Part shown: one piece after another, positions 17,996-26,637 of the stretch | How positions within the stretch are numbered: position 1 is the first letter of the stretch | Layout of the letters: each line of letters opens with the position of its first letter | Assembly (NCBI GenBank): GCA_963839175.1 | Contig: CAWIUB010000005.1 | Location: forward strand, 1 to 55,704 | Direction: 5' to 3' | Source of the DNA: CAWIUB01 sp963839175 | Lineage (GTDB): Bacteria > Actinomycetota > Actinomycetes > Mycobacteriales > Jatrophihabitantaceae | DNA: 55,704 nt | Translations under genes and position numbers: made by a program | The notes under the pieces: generated by a model | The model's input: only the letters and a program-made list of their open reading frames with translations | Databases searched by the model: none | What the model was told of the DNA's origin: nothing

Positions 17996-18178
17996 GTGCA
18001 CACGTACGATGAAGTCGTGACCACCGTCGAGCAACCGCAGGAGCCTCCGGTGCAGGTGCTCCCGCCCGAGGAGGCGCTCCGCCGCGCCCACCCGCTGCCC
18101 CGGCGGGCTCGACTGGTCGTCCACGACGTGCCCGACCAGGAATGGGATGCGTTCCAGCAGGCACTGACTGAACGGTGA
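17996..18178 (+). CDS. Putative antitoxin of a PIN-domain toxin
   Basis: 60 residues from GTG 17996; GTG 18017 (MTTVEQPQEPPVQ...) is an alternative. There is no recognised DNA-binding fold, but a proline-rich middle is followed by LVVHDVPDQEWDAFQQALTE, the kind of C-terminal helix that wraps a toxin. It overlaps the PIN gene by 4 bp (GTGA), the usual order of antitoxin before toxin. The pair sits directly downstream of the integrase, a location often seen in integrative elements, where it could stabilise the element. Confidence 0.6.
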   Translation: MHTYDEVVTTVEQPQEPPVQVLPPEEALRRAHPLPRRARLVVHDVPDQEWDAFQQALTER

Positions 18179-18609
18179 CCGACGAACCGCCGCGCACCGT
18201 CGTGGTCGACACGATGGTCATCAGCTGGCTGCTCGACGAACGACCCAACCCACTGGCCGACCGCTACCGCGAACTCATCGGACCGGCCGCTGTGCTGCTG
18301 GCCTTCCAAACTGTCGCCGAGTTGCGCTACGGCGCGATCCGCGCCGGCTGGGGTGAACTACGCTGGCGCCGCCTCGAACGCAGCATCGCCGAGGTCACCG
18401 TCGTCCAACCCGATGATCAGATGATCACCACCTGCGCCGAGCTGCGGGCCCAATGTCAACGGATCGGGCACGCCCTGGCCGACAAGCTCCACGACGGCGA
18501 CCGTTGGATCGCCGCCACCGCACTGCGGCTGCGCTGTCCCCTCGTCTCCGACGACGGTCTCTTCGCGCATACCCCAGCGCTTCAACTCATCAGCGCCAAC
18601 TCTCCATAG
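18175..18609 (+). CDS. PIN-domain ribonuclease toxin (VapC-like)
   Basis: 144 residues. PIN signatures: VVVDTMVISWLLDERPN (first Asp), QTVAELRYGAIRAGW (Glu) and HDGDRWIAATALRLRCPLVS followed by DD (the last acidic cluster). These four acids bind Mg2+ in VapC-type endoribonucleases, which usually cut tRNA or rRNA. The length is normal for the family. It is translationally coupled to the small upstream gene. Both frames are intact although the neighbouring integrase is broken. Confidence 0.85.
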   Translation: MTDEPPRTVVVDTMVISWLLDERPNPLADRYRELIGPAAVLLAFQTVAELRYGAIRAGWGELRWRRLERSIAEVTVVQPDDQMITTCAELRAQCQRIGHALADKLHDGDRWIAATALRLRCPLVSDDGLFAHTPALQLISANSP

Positions 18610-18669
18610 CAGAGCAGCCGCCCCGAGTCATCCTCAACCGGCGGACCAGCGTGGCCAGTCGCCGAAATG

Positions 18670-18721
18670 ACCGTTGCTCTCGGTGACCGTCGAGCAAGGA
18701 CCGTCGTCCAAATAACCGTCG
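18670..18721 (+). repeat. Four ACCGTYG direct repeats at ~15-bp period
   Basis: ACCGTTG at 18670 and ACCGTCG at 18686, 18700 and 18715 lie about 14-16 bp apart downstream of the toxin gene. The last copy is part of the duplicated IS1595 target. The spacing is near 1.5 helical turns. They could be integrase arm sites of the broken element or iterons; there is no replication gene nearby. Confidence 0.6.
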
Positions 18722-18724
18722 ATA

Positions 18725-19838
18725 GGGCTATTCAGCTGACCGGACCAATGCGCTGGACGCCCGGCGCCATGGGCGGTCCGCGCGGGGCCGGTCCAGGCTC
18801 GGTGGGTGGCCACCTCCTCCCGGCGGCTTGGGCGGGACAAGCTTGGGCTTCGGGTCTGCCACCAGCTCGCGGTAGCGCACCGGCGGGTGGGCGACGGCGA
18901 GTTCGAGGACGCGGTAGAAGGGCATGCCGCGGGCGCGGGATCGGCGCCGGTTGAAGCGGAAGACGAACTCGTTCAGGTAGCTCTGCAGATGGGCGTCCTC
19001 GACCGAGGCCTGGTGGGTGCCCAGCAGCCAGCGCTTGGCCAGCGACGCGACCCGGTGGACACCGGGCAGCAGCTTGCCGGGGTCCTCGCCGCGGGCACGG
19101 GCGGCGCGTTGGCTGCGCGGCTCGTGGGTGTAGCCGAGCCGTTCGATGCCTTGGTAGCCCGGCCAGCCGTCGGTGATCACTCGCGCTCCCGGCTCGACGT
19201 TCGCGGTGATGAACGCGTGCAGCGTCGCGGCGGAGGCGTCGGTGAGCACCTGCATCCGGCACCGCCCGAACCCGCGCGGCTCGATCACCTCGATCGCCAC
19301 TCCTACCAGGACTTTCTTGCCCTTGGCGCGCCCGCCACGCAGCCCGGGCTCCTCACCGCCGACGTAGGTCTCGTCGACTTCCACGGTGCCGGTGAGCCGA
19401 TCGCGACCCGGACGTACCAGCACCGACCGCAGCCGGTGCAGCATCGCCCAGGCGGTCGCGTAGGAGCCGATCTCCAGCGAGCGCTGCAGGCTCAACGCCG
19501 ACATGCCGTCCTTGCCCGAGGCGAACAGCCAGCACGCCTCGAACCACACCGTCAGCGGCGTGCGGCGCCGGTCGAACAGCGTCCCCGCGGTCACCGACGT
19601 CCGCTTCCCACAGGCCACGCACTTGTACCGGCCATCGGCAACCAGCCATCCGCCCGTGTACCCACAACGCGGGCAGGCGAAGCCGTCTGGCCAGCGCAGC
19701 CAGTCCAGATAATCCAGGCAGTCCGCATCGGTCGCGAACCACGAGCGCAGCTCGCCGGCCGACCTCGGATAGTGCACACCAGCTCGCGGCCGTACCGCAT
19801 CCACTACATCATCTTAGTCCGGTCAGCTGAATAGCCCC
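18725..19838. mobile_element. IS1595-family insertion sequence
   Basis: The inverted repeats begin GGGCTATTCAGCTGACCGGA (left, from 18725) and are matched by TCCGGTCAGCTGAATAGCCC ending at 19837. Both sides carry AACCGTCGATA (18714-18724 and 19839-19849), an 11-bp direct repeat that should include the target duplication. The element contains one transposase gene on the minus strand and looks complete. Confidence 0.88.
18728..19804 (-). CDS. IS1595 family transposase (ISXO2-like)
   Basis: 358 residues. The N-terminal zinc ribbon FACPRCGYTGGW...YKCVACGKRTSVTAGT is typical of IS1595. The DDE domain follows: GTVEVDETYVGGEEPG (first Asp), ARVITDGWPGYQGI (second Asp) and VEDAHLQSYLNEFVFRFNRR (the family's terminal acidic and N-x-F-R-F-N segment). 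The GTG start at 19804 lies inside the right end. The last codons run into the left repeat (LVRSAE). It is intact and probably active. Confidence 0.9.
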   Translation of the reverse strand: MDAVRPRAGVHYPRSAGELRSWFATDADCLDYLDWLRWPDGFACPRCGYTGGWLVADGRYKCVACGKRTSVTAGTLFDRRRTPLTVWFEACWLFASGKDGMSALSLQRSLEIGSYATAWAMLHRLRSVLVRPGRDRLTGTVEVDETYVGGEEPGLRGGRAKGKKVLVGVAIEVIEPRGFGRCRMQVLTDASAATLHAFITANVEPGARVITDGWPGYQGIERLGYTHEPRSQRAARARGEDPGKLLPGVHRVASLAKRWLLGTHQASVEDAHLQSYLNEFVFRFNRRRSRARGMPFYRVLELAVAHPPVRYRELVADPKPKLVPPKPPGGGGHPPSLDRPRADRPWRRASSALVRSAE

Positions 19839-19983
19839 AACCGTCGATATGGCGCGTGTCGCCGCTTGAACGGCAGCCAGATACCGCGCGCATATGAGGT
19901 GTTCTTTGTCAACGGCCAAGTTGTGGTCCCCGCTGGTGGCCAACTTGAAGTCCCCACTGCTCGGGGTGTTTGCGATCTTCAGT

Positions 19984-20184
19984 TCACATGGTGAGTCGGC
20001 GGTGTTCGGCGACTCGGCAGGCTGGGGTGCAGTAGCGGCGGGGCTGGCCGGGCTGGTTGGCGGGGATGTGGAAGGTGCGCTGGCACAGCCACCGGTCGCA
20101 GCGGCGGATGAGGCAGTGCGGGTGGTCTGGGCAGGTCCCGATCCGGGCCGGTGGGCTGTAACGATATTCGCGCCGTTGACTCAT
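19984..20184 (-). CDS. Small cysteine-rich protein associated with IS21
   Basis: 66 residues beginning MSQRREYRYSPPARIGTCPD. Cysteines in CPDHPHC, CDRWLCQRTF and YCTPACR suggest a CGNR-like zinc-binding fold. The ATG overlaps the istB stop by 4 bp, so it is translated with istB. Similar small proteins follow istB in several actinobacterial IS21 elements as I recall. No function is known; DNA binding is plausible. Confidence 0.65.
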   Translation of the reverse strand: MSQRREYRYSPPARIGTCPDHPHCLIRRCDRWLCQRTFHIPANQPGQPRRYCTPACRVAEHRRLTM

Positions 20185-20960
20185 CGGGCGGTCTTTGCGG
20201 TGGGAGTGGTGCGGGCGCGGGCTTGTTTCATGCGGTAGCTGTCGCCGTCGGTGACCACGACGTGGCAGTGGTGCAGCAGCCGGTCGAGCAGGCTGACGGC
20301 GGTGGTGTGTTCGGGGAGGAACCGGCCCCAGGATTCGAATGGCCAGTGTGAGCCGATGCCCAGGGCGCGGCGTTCGTAGGCGGCGGCGACGAACCGGAAC
20401 AGCAGTTGGGCGCCGGTGTCGTCCAGCGGCGCGAAGCCCAGTTCGTCGCAGAGGATCAGGTCGTTGCGCAGCAGGTTCTCGATGACCCGCCCGACGCTGT
20501 TGTCGGCCAGGGCGCGGTAGAGGGTTTCCACGAGCTCGGCGGCGGTGAAGTACCGCACCCGGTGCCCGGCCTCGACGGCGGCGACGCCGAGCGCCACCAG
20601 GACGTGGCTTTTGCCGGTGCCGGCCGGGCCGATCAGGCAGGTGTTTTCCGCGGCCCGGATCCACTCCAGCGAGGCGAGGTAGTCGAAGGTCGGCTTCGGG
20701 ATGGAGGAGGCGGCGACGTCGAACTGGTCGAGGGTCTTGACGACCGGGAAGGCGGCGCTGCGCATGCGGGTGCGGGCGTTGGACTCGTCGCGGGCGGTGA
20801 TCTCGGCCTCGACCAGGGTGCGCAGGAACTCCTCGGGGTTCCAGCGTTGCGTCTTGGCGGTGACCAGCAGTTCCGGGGCGAGGCGGCGCATCGCGGCCAT
20901 CTTCAACCGTTTCAGCCCGTCGTTGAGGTCGGCGGCCAGCGGCGGCGGCGCGGTGCTCAC
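20181..20960 (-). CDS. istB: IstB-like ATPase, IS21 helper
   Basis: 259 residues. AAA+ ATPase of the DnaC/IstB type: Walker A LIGPAGTGKSHVLVALG (residues ~108-124), Walker B LILCDELGFAPLDDTG, and an N-terminal helical region. It helps choose the target and assemble the transposase. The GTG start overlaps the istA stop (GTGA). Intact. Confidence 0.92.
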   Translation of the reverse strand: MSTAPPPLAADLNDGLKRLKMAAMRRLAPELLVTAKTQRWNPEEFLRTLVEAEITARDESNARTRMRSAAFPVVKTLDQFDVAASSIPKPTFDYLASLEWIRAAENTCLIGPAGTGKSHVLVALGVAAVEAGHRVRYFTAAELVETLYRALADNSVGRVIENLLRNDLILCDELGFAPLDDTGAQLLFRFVAAAYERRALGIGSHWPFESWGRFLPEHTTAVSLLDRLLHHCHVVVTDGDSYRMKQARARTTPTAKTAR

Positions 20961-22410
20961 TGCTCACCACCCCCGATGGTGTCGATGGCGTAGTCATCCA
21001 GCGATCGGGTCGGCACCCAGGGCAGCGTGAGCACGAGAGCCTGCCCTGCCGGTCTTGGCAGCGGCGCGGCGCCGGCCGCAGCGAGGATCGAGCGGACGTC
21101 ATCGGCGCGCCACCGACCGCACGGGTCAGTGCGGCCACCAGGGCGTCGTGCCCGTGGGCGGCGTGCAGGGTGAGGATCGCTGCCAGTTCGGTGGGCAGCT
21201 TGCTCACCCCGGCCGCGGCAGCGCCGACCAGGAACTGTTCGGCGATCTCGTCGAGGGCGAGGAACTGCTGCTCGACTGCCGTCCTGGCCCGTGGCGCGCG
21301 GCGTGGCTTGTCCGGTCTGCTCGAGCCGTAGTGCTCCTCGATGATGCTGGTTTCTCCCGGCGCGACCAACTCATGGTCAGCGACGATCTCGCCAGTGAAC
21401 GGCTCCAGCACCTGCACCCGCCCCTCGTGCACGACGAGGAGCACGGTGGTGCCGATGAGCCGGTTCGGCACCGAGTAGCGGGCCGAGCCGAACCGCACGC
21501 ACGACAGTCTGTCGACCTTGCGGCTGATCGGCTTCGGACCGATCTCGCAGCGCAGCGACGGCAACACCCCCAGCAGCTCCCGCTCCTGCTCGAGCCGGGC
21601 GGCGGGCACCGCGCAGATCTCCGAATGGGTCACCGCGTTCACCTGCTCGCACCACGCGGCGGCCGTCGAGTTCGCCGCCGACAGGTCAGCCAGACTCGGC
21701 TGTTCGGGGATCATCAGGTCGCGTTTGGAGTAGCCGACCAGGTTCTCCACGATTCCCTTCGACTCCGGGTCGTTGCCGTGGCAGAAGTCGGGCCGGAACC
21801 CGTAATGGGTCGCGAACCGCACGTAGTCCGCGGTCGGGACGACGACGTCAGCGACGACACCGGCTTTCAGACAGCCCATCCGATCAGCCAGCACCGTCTT
21901 GGGCACTCCGCCGATCGTCTCGAAGCACTCGGCCAGCAGCGCCAGCGTCGTAGCGGCGCGTTCGTTGTCGGCGAAGCGCACGAACCGCACCCGTGACCAG
22001 GCCAGCACCGCGCAGAACACATGCACGCCCTCCAGCACGCCCCAGTCGATGACCAGCGTGTCGCCGGGAGTCCACACCGCCGGGCGTCGGCCGCGGTGAT
22101 TGCCCTTACGCCACAGCGCCTTCTGCGCCGCGACGAGGCGTCGGAAGTTCCGCGCCGAGCCCGTATAGCCGGCTGTGCGCGCCGCCGGGAGCAGCCGCTT
22201 GGCCGAGATCCGGCCCTTGCTGCTGTCCACCTTCTTCGCGACCAGATCAGTCACATCGGCGTAGTTGTGTTCTCGCTCAACCCGCTGCGCCTTCACGCCA
22301 CCGGCCTCGTGCCCCTCGACAATCCGGCGCACCGTCTTGTGCGTCGTGCCGCAGATCGCTGCGGCACCCCGATAGCTGCCCACCTCTCGATAGGCGGCCA
22401 GTACGTCCAT
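20957..22410 (-). pseudogene. istA: IstA-like IS21 transposase, frameshifted near its C-terminus
   Basis: The HTH region (MDVLAAYREVGSYRGAAAIC, THKTVRRIVEGHE) and the rve domain (TLVIDWGVLEGVHVFCAVLA, VRFADNERAATTLALLAECF, GFRPDFCHGNDPESKGIVEN with the final Asp/Glu) are intact. At about 21105-21120 the frame changes: the sequence expected after LTRAVG is RWRADDVRSILAAAGAAPLP followed by VLTLPWVPTRSLDDYAIDTI, which is in another frame and ends at the overlap with istB. I take ATG 22410 with GAGGGA upstream; the frame is open to 22482. Loss of the last ~50 residues in frame may or may not abolish activity. Confidence 0.82.
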
Positions 22411-22586
22411 CCGTTCCCTCGCGTTCTTCAATACAAGCCCCCTGTGCGGTGATCGGTGATCTGTTGGCACCGACACCGTCACCGCGCAGGGCCGCTCACC
22501 CTGGACACGACACGCCAGGAGTGGGGACTTCTACTTGGCCAAAAACGGGGACCTAGACCTGGCCACCCCTGGGGACTCTTTCATGG

Positions 22587-23119
22587 CCACGGACATTCTT
22601 GAGCCCTGTCGCGCGATCCCTGGCGACCAAAGGCGAATCTCTGTCGCGGACATGTCCTCATGCCGGCGTCAGTGCGAGCATGCACAGGCAAACGCAGCGA
22701 CGAAAGGGGAATCGCGGTGCTCACGTCGGAGACACAGATCCAGAGAACCTATCTGCGACTGACATACGACGGGCCGCTGCGCCCAAAGAAGTGACGGCTG
22801 CGTGCCGAGTTCGCCGGCTGGGCCTGTCAAGGGCAACCTTCGCGACGTCCTGATGGTGATCGAGCAGTGCTGCAGTGCCCTGCACACCTCAGCGTTCGCA
22901 GCCATGTCCGAGCCTCGTGGAAAGACTCGCCCGGAACGGCTTGGCACCGCTACCACCCCGGTCGGCAAGCGCACCGTGACCGAACTCGCCGCCGAAACCG
23001 GGCGTCGCATCGTCCTCAGGTGAGGATCGGATACTAGGTCGGCAGCACGTGTCAGCGGCAGACCGCCCGGCGTGTCGGGGTGACGTGCCCGGCGGGTTAT
23101 CGAGGCGGCTGGACAGGAG
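22587..23119. other. Intergenic stretch without a supported gene
   Basis: 533 bp between the IS21 right end and the DivIVA-like gene. Short open frames exist on both strands, but none shows a family motif or good start. A 26-codon frame from 22717 (VLTSETQIQRTYLRLTYDGP) resembles coding sequence but is too short to call. The ribosome site AGGAGG at 23115 belongs to the next gene. Confidence 0.5.
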
Positions 23120-23125
23120 GTGGGC

Positions 23126-24088
23126 ATGACTGGTCCGGCTGGTGATCCCGGGCGCGCAGCCGCGGACAGGTGGGCCGACCCCGGTCAGCGGCCGGCTTCG
23201 TCCAATACCGACGCGGCCGCTGATACCGAGGAGTTTCCGCGGCCGCCGCTGGAGGCTGACCGGACCGTCGTAATGAGCTCCGACCCGGGGTTTCGGGTCA
23301 GCTGGCGGGGCTATCACCGCGGCCAGGTCGACACCTACCGGGCCAGGGTGGAGACCGAACTCGCGTCCGCCCGCAGCGCCCAGGAACGCGCGGTGCACGC
23401 GCACGCGCAGACCACCGAACGGCTCCGCGCCGCGCAGGCCGACCTCGGGCGGCTCCGCGGCCAGCTCACCAACAGCCCAACCGCGCTGTCGGAGCGGCTG
23501 CGGGAAATCCTGCAGCTCGCCGGCCAGGAGGCCGAGCAGACCCGAGCCGACGCGCAGACCGAAGCCGACCAGATCCGCTCCCGCGCCGGCACCGACGCCG
23601 AAACCATCCTGCGACAGGCCCGCGACACGGCCGCCGGCATCCTCAACGGCGCCCGCGCGGAGCAGCAGAAACTGCAAGCCGAGATCGCGGAAGCGCAGGC
23701 CGCCGCCGGACAACAGCTCGACGACGCCCACGCCGAAGCGATCCGAGTGCGCGACACCGTCCGCACCGAACTCGACCGGCTCGCCGCTGAAGCCGAGCAG
23801 GCCCGCGAACGCGCCGACGCCGAAGCGGCCGCTCGCCGCAGCGACGCCGACCGTCACGCCGACGAGCAGCGAGAACAGGCCCACGCCGCGGCCGCGTCGC
23901 GGCTCACCGACATGACCCAGCAGCTCACCGACCTGACCGAGCACCGCGACGAAACACTCGCCACACTCACTCACCTACACCAGGAACTCGCCAACACTCT
24001 GGCGACCACCACCGGTCCCGCAAGCCAACCACCGACCGATCCCCCGGAGCCGGCGGCGACCCCCGAGCCTCGCCGCCGACATCGCTGA
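23126..24088 (+). CDS. DivIVA-domain-like coiled-coil protein
   Basis: About 320 residues; ATG 23126 with AGGAGG five bases upstream. After a disordered N-terminus comes GFRVSWRGYHRGQVDTYRAR, the DivIVA/Wag31 N-terminal pattern (F-x-x-x-x-R-G-Y-x-x-x-Q-V-D-x-Y). Then a coiled coil of more than 200 residues, rich in Ala, Glu, Gln and Arg (EAEQTRADAQTEADQIRSRA), and a proline-rich tail. Relatives mark cell poles or septa and organise wall growth in actinobacteria. Its linkage to mobile DNA looks accidental. It lacks a membrane segment. Confidence 0.75.
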   Translation: MTGPAGDPGRAAADRWADPGQRPASSNTDAAADTEEFPRPPLEADRTVVMSSDPGFRVSWRGYHRGQVDTYRARVETELASARSAQERAVHAHAQTTERLRAAQADLGRLRGQLTNSPTALSERLREILQLAGQEAEQTRADAQTEADQIRSRAGTDAETILRQARDTAAGILNGARAEQQKLQAEIAEAQAAAGQQLDDAHAEAIRVRDTVRTELDRLAAEAEQARERADAEAAARRSDADRHADEQREQAHAAAASRLTDMTQQLTDLTEHRDETLATLTHLHQELANTLATTTGPASQPPTDPPEPAATPEPRRRHR

Positions 24089-24133
24089 CCTGTGGGGTCC
24101 GGGTGTCGTCTGGTGTCCGGCGTGATCGTTTGA

Positions 24134-24324
24134 GTGTTGTTGTTGATCGTCTACGCGGTGGTGCGGGGGCTGCCCGGCATTGTCGTGTTGGGCCGTCGCC
24201 GGAAGGTGGCCGAGGACGTCGAGCTGGTGGTTCCGGGGCATGAAGCGGCGGTGTTGCGTCGGCCCTCGGCCCAGCAGCTCAGCGAACCGACGTGTTCGGC
24301 GGTCTCATCCACGAATAGCCGACC
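24134..24324 (+). pseudogene. Minimal remnant of an integrase-core transposase (N-terminus joined to C-terminus)
   Basis: GTG 24134 gives LLLIVYAVVRGLPGIVVLGR and VAEDVELVVPGHEAAVLRR, matching the N-terminus of the decayed transposase at 9675 (SIIYAVARAVFGLVVLR, VKDVELLVLRHEVSVLRR). Within 40 bp, in another frame, comes RTDVFGGLIHE and a stop, matching that protein's C-terminus RTDVLGGLIHEYRTAA. The ~250 intervening residues are gone. This is an internal-deletion derivative of a relative of the 8544-9675 element, in opposite orientation. Confidence 0.7.
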
Positions 24325-24809
24325 TGCGGGTTGACGGGCGACAGCCCCGGAGGGCGGATCGGGTCATTGAGCCGCACGGGCCCGGAGTGTCGGCTGGTTC
24401 TTGTCGCACCCGCAGCGTCTCCGCGTCCGCATCGGGTAGTTGAGACGTATCTCGGCGCGCCAGATCCGGACGATCCGGAGTCGGGTGCTCCTGGTCGGCC
24501 GGAATGTGCAGGTCCGCGGCCAGCCGGGTGCGCGGCGCCCGCGCTCATCACCTCGGCCCGCGCGCCGAGAGTGGTGATCAGCTGCGCGGGCAGGCCCACC
24601 GGTTGCCGCTTGGCCACGTGCCCGTGCCCCACCAGCCCGCCGAGCCGGGTGGATCCGGCCGTGACGGGCAGCCGGGAAGCCACCGGTACGTTCTGTGCAC
24701 TGGCGGCGGCGCAGGACGTAACGTGTCTGCGGCCCAGACGGGGGTCTGGAGGTATGACACCCAGCGGGCGTGGCACTAACCTATCGGCCGGACGCGAGAA
24801 GGAGATGAC
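24325..24809. other. Intergenic stretch, no supported gene
   Basis: 485 bp between the transposase remnant and the PRC-barrel gene. Open frames on both strands have no start context or motifs. On the minus strand around 24590-24680, a patch reading LGGLVGHGHVAKRQPVGLPA looks protein-like and might be a gene fragment, but it cannot be assigned. Confidence 0.4.
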
Positions 24810-25346
24810 GTGGAGATTCCGGACTACCGCCGCCTGGATGGGGTCGAGGTGACCAACCAGGACGGCGAGAAACTCGGCAAGGTGGACGGGCTGTTCGTCG
24901 ACGACCAGGTCAACGTGCCGACCTGGGTCGCGGTCGGCAGCGGGATCTTCGGCAGCCACCACTACCTGGTGCCGCTGGCCCAGACCCGATTCGTCGACGG
25001 GCGTTTGCTCGTCCCGTATTCCAAGGACGACCTGACCCTGGCACCGCACCACGATCCGGACGAGCCGCTCACCGTCGAGCAGGAGCAGACGTTGTTCGCC
25101 CACTACAACGTGGGGGACAGCGATGCGGACGGCCCCGGGCCGCACACCGGCGTCGAGGCGCACCAGACAGGCCTGACCGGCTCTCCCGAGGCGGGTTCCA
25201 ACCCGGTCGACGTCGCCCGAGGTGCAGGTGTTGGCGCCCGAGGTGCCCGGCGTACCCGGACTTCCCACCGCCACCGTCTCGCCCCGGCTGCGCCGCTACC
25301 GACCAGCGGACGAGCGTCACTGACCGCTGGAAGCCAGGGCAGATGA
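24810..25346 (+). CDS. PRC-barrel domain protein
   Basis: 178 residues from GTG 24810, with AAGGAG upstream. Residues ~5-75 form a PRC-barrel: RRLDGVEVTNQDGEKLGKVD, LFVDDQVNVPTWVAVGSGIF, GSHHYLVPLAQTRFVDGRLL. After an acidic DPDEPLTVEQEQ segment the C-terminal third is low-complexity, Gly/Ala/Arg-rich and may be disordered. PRC-barrels bind RNA or proteins; actinobacterial ones are often stress proteins. The stop overlaps the next ATG by 4 bp. Confidence 0.85.
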   Translation: MEIPDYRRLDGVEVTNQDGEKLGKVDGLFVDDQVNVPTWVAVGSGIFGSHHYLVPLAQTRFVDGRLLVPYSKDDLTLAPHHDPDEPLTVEQEQTLFAHYNVGDSDADGPGPHTGVEAHQTGLTGSPEAGSNPVDVARGAGVGARGARRTRTSHRHRLAPAAPLPTSGRASLTAGSQGR

Positions 25347-25531
25347 CGGGCCAGTCGGGCACCACTGCCGGCAAGCTGGTCGCTCAGGCGCGACGCGAGC
25401 CGGTCGAGACTGCGGAGGCGATCCGCTCTCATCGTTTCCTTGAGCGCCTGCGCAGCCGGGAGATGGTCAGGGTCGGCGGCCAGGTCCGCACAGCGGCCCG
25501 GCATGGACTTGCGATGATCAACCGGTGCTGA
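25343..25531 (+). CDS. Small hypothetical protein between PRC-barrel and TenA
   Basis: 62 codons from an ATG overlapping the PRC-barrel stop (ATGA), ending 7 bp inside the TenA gene. The sequence (TAGKLVAQARREPVETAEAI, RFLERLRSREMVRVGGQVRT) is basic and helical without a known domain. Only the coupled arrangement supports it. Confidence 0.35.
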   Translation: MTGQSGTTAGKLVAQARREPVETAEAIRSHRFLERLRSREMVRVGGQVRTAARHGLAMINRC

Positions 25532-26196
25532 ACAGCTGGACCGAGCGCCTGTGGGCCGACGTCGCGCCGGTCTACGACGCGATCCTGGCCCATCCCTTTG
25601 TGCGCGGACTCACGAGTGGTGACCTGCCTGCCGACCGGTTCGCCTACTACGTCGCCCAGGACGCCCACTACCTGCGCGACTACGCCCGCGCGTTGGCCGT
25701 GGTGGGCGCGAAGGCCCCCACCCATGCCGACGCCGGGATGATGGCGCGGCACGCCGCCGGCACGGTGGATGTCGAGCTGACGCTGCACGCGGCGCTGCTC
25801 CCACGCCTCGGTTTGGCGGAACAGGACCTGGACCGCATCCCGGTGTCGCCGACCACACTGGGCTACACCAGCTACCTGCTGGCCACCGCGTACGGAGGCA
25901 GCTTCGCCGAAGGCCTGGCCGCGGTACTGCCCTGCTACTGGATCTACGCCCGGGTCGGGGCGGCATTGCTGGAGCGCGGCTCGCCGGACCCCCGATACCG
26001 CGCCTGGATCGACACCTACGCCGGCGCGCAGTTCGCCCAGGTCGTCGCCGAGGCGCTGGCCCTGGCCGACCGAGTCGGCCCGCAGCTGAGCCACCACGAC
26101 GAAGCCCTGGCATGCCGGCACTTCGCGGTCACCTCCCGCTACGAGTGGATGTTCTGGGATGCCGCCTGGCGGCTCGAGGACTGGCCGCTCGGCTGA
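25525..26196 (+). CDS. tenA: TenA/thiaminase II family aminohydrolase
   Basis: 223 residues, normal family length, from GTG 25525. An all-helical TenA fold is shown by LWADVAPVYDAILAHPFVRG, FAYYVAQDAHYLRDYARAL, the catalytic Cys in AVLPCYWIYARVG and the C-terminal SRYEWMFWDAAWRLEDWP with the acid/aromatic pair. TenA hydrolyses aminopyrimidine thiamin breakdown products to HMP for thiamin salvage, or acts as a thiaminase II. No thi genes are adjacent, so the pathway context is not visible. Cytoplasmic. Confidence 0.9.
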   Translation: MLNSWTERLWADVAPVYDAILAHPFVRGLTSGDLPADRFAYYVAQDAHYLRDYARALAVVGAKAPTHADAGMMARHAAGTVDVELTLHAALLPRLGLAEQDLDRIPVSPTTLGYTSYLLATAYGGSFAEGLAAVLPCYWIYARVGAALLERGSPDPRYRAWIDTYAGAQFAQVVAEALALADRVGPQLSHHDEALACRHFAVTSRYEWMFWDAAWRLEDWPLG

Positions 26197-26637
26197 GCTC
26201 CAGCCAGAACCGGCAGGCCACCGGTCTCGCCCGATACCACCCCGGGGCGACGGTGGATGCACTCGCACACCGACGCGTGCCGCGAAGCACGCTGGCGTGC
26301 GGGCCGTCCCGATACCGGAACGACTGAGGAGGGTAGGCGGCTGGCGCGGTGACGTTGATCGACGGTAGGTCTCGGCGCTTCTGCCCGGCGTTTCCCCCGA
26401 GCAGCTTTCGCTTCGACCGTGGTCGACGTTCCGTTTCCAGCCGCCTCCCGTCAAACCGTTTATGTGGAGATCGACATAACCGGTTGTATGTCTAGTCGCT
26501 GGTTATGTTGAGGCGGCTGTCGGCGGGTCGAGATTCTCCTTGCGTCACGCGGTTTCCGCGATGACCCGCTCAACATAATCGTTGGTCCTGCGTCGAGGCT
26601 TCACGGATCGTGTTCCGCGATCCGACAGGAGGCAGCG

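Larger units (their letters stand above)
19905..22575. mobile_element. IS21-family insertion sequence
   Basis: Multiple terminal repeats typical of IS21 are present. GGCCAACTTGAAGTCCCCAC (19938-19957) matches the reverse complement of 22521-22540 with 2 differences. GGCCAAGTTGTGGTCCCCG (19914-19932) matches the reverse complement of 22546-22564 with 3 differences. Outer limits are approximate. It carries istA, istB and a small zinc-finger gene, all on the minus strand. istA has a frameshift, so it is probably inactive unless that is a read error. Confidence 0.8.

Noticed and set aside
19984..22482. A single 832-residue fusion protein across istA, istB and the small Cys-rich gene
   Set aside because: Only the first ~450 residues resemble IstA; the middle is out-of-frame istB sequence, and the end coincides with the small gene. 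It results from a frameshift in istA, not a real fusion.
22669..23127. 152-codon minus-strand frame between IS21 and the DivIVA-like gene
   Set aside because: Poor composition (many Ser, Arg, Cys), no start context and no motif.
26197..26459. N-terminal half of the ISL3 transposase left of the RIT element
   Set aside because: I looked for it to show that RIT split the gene, but no ISL3-like zinc-finger or HTH sequence is recognisable there.
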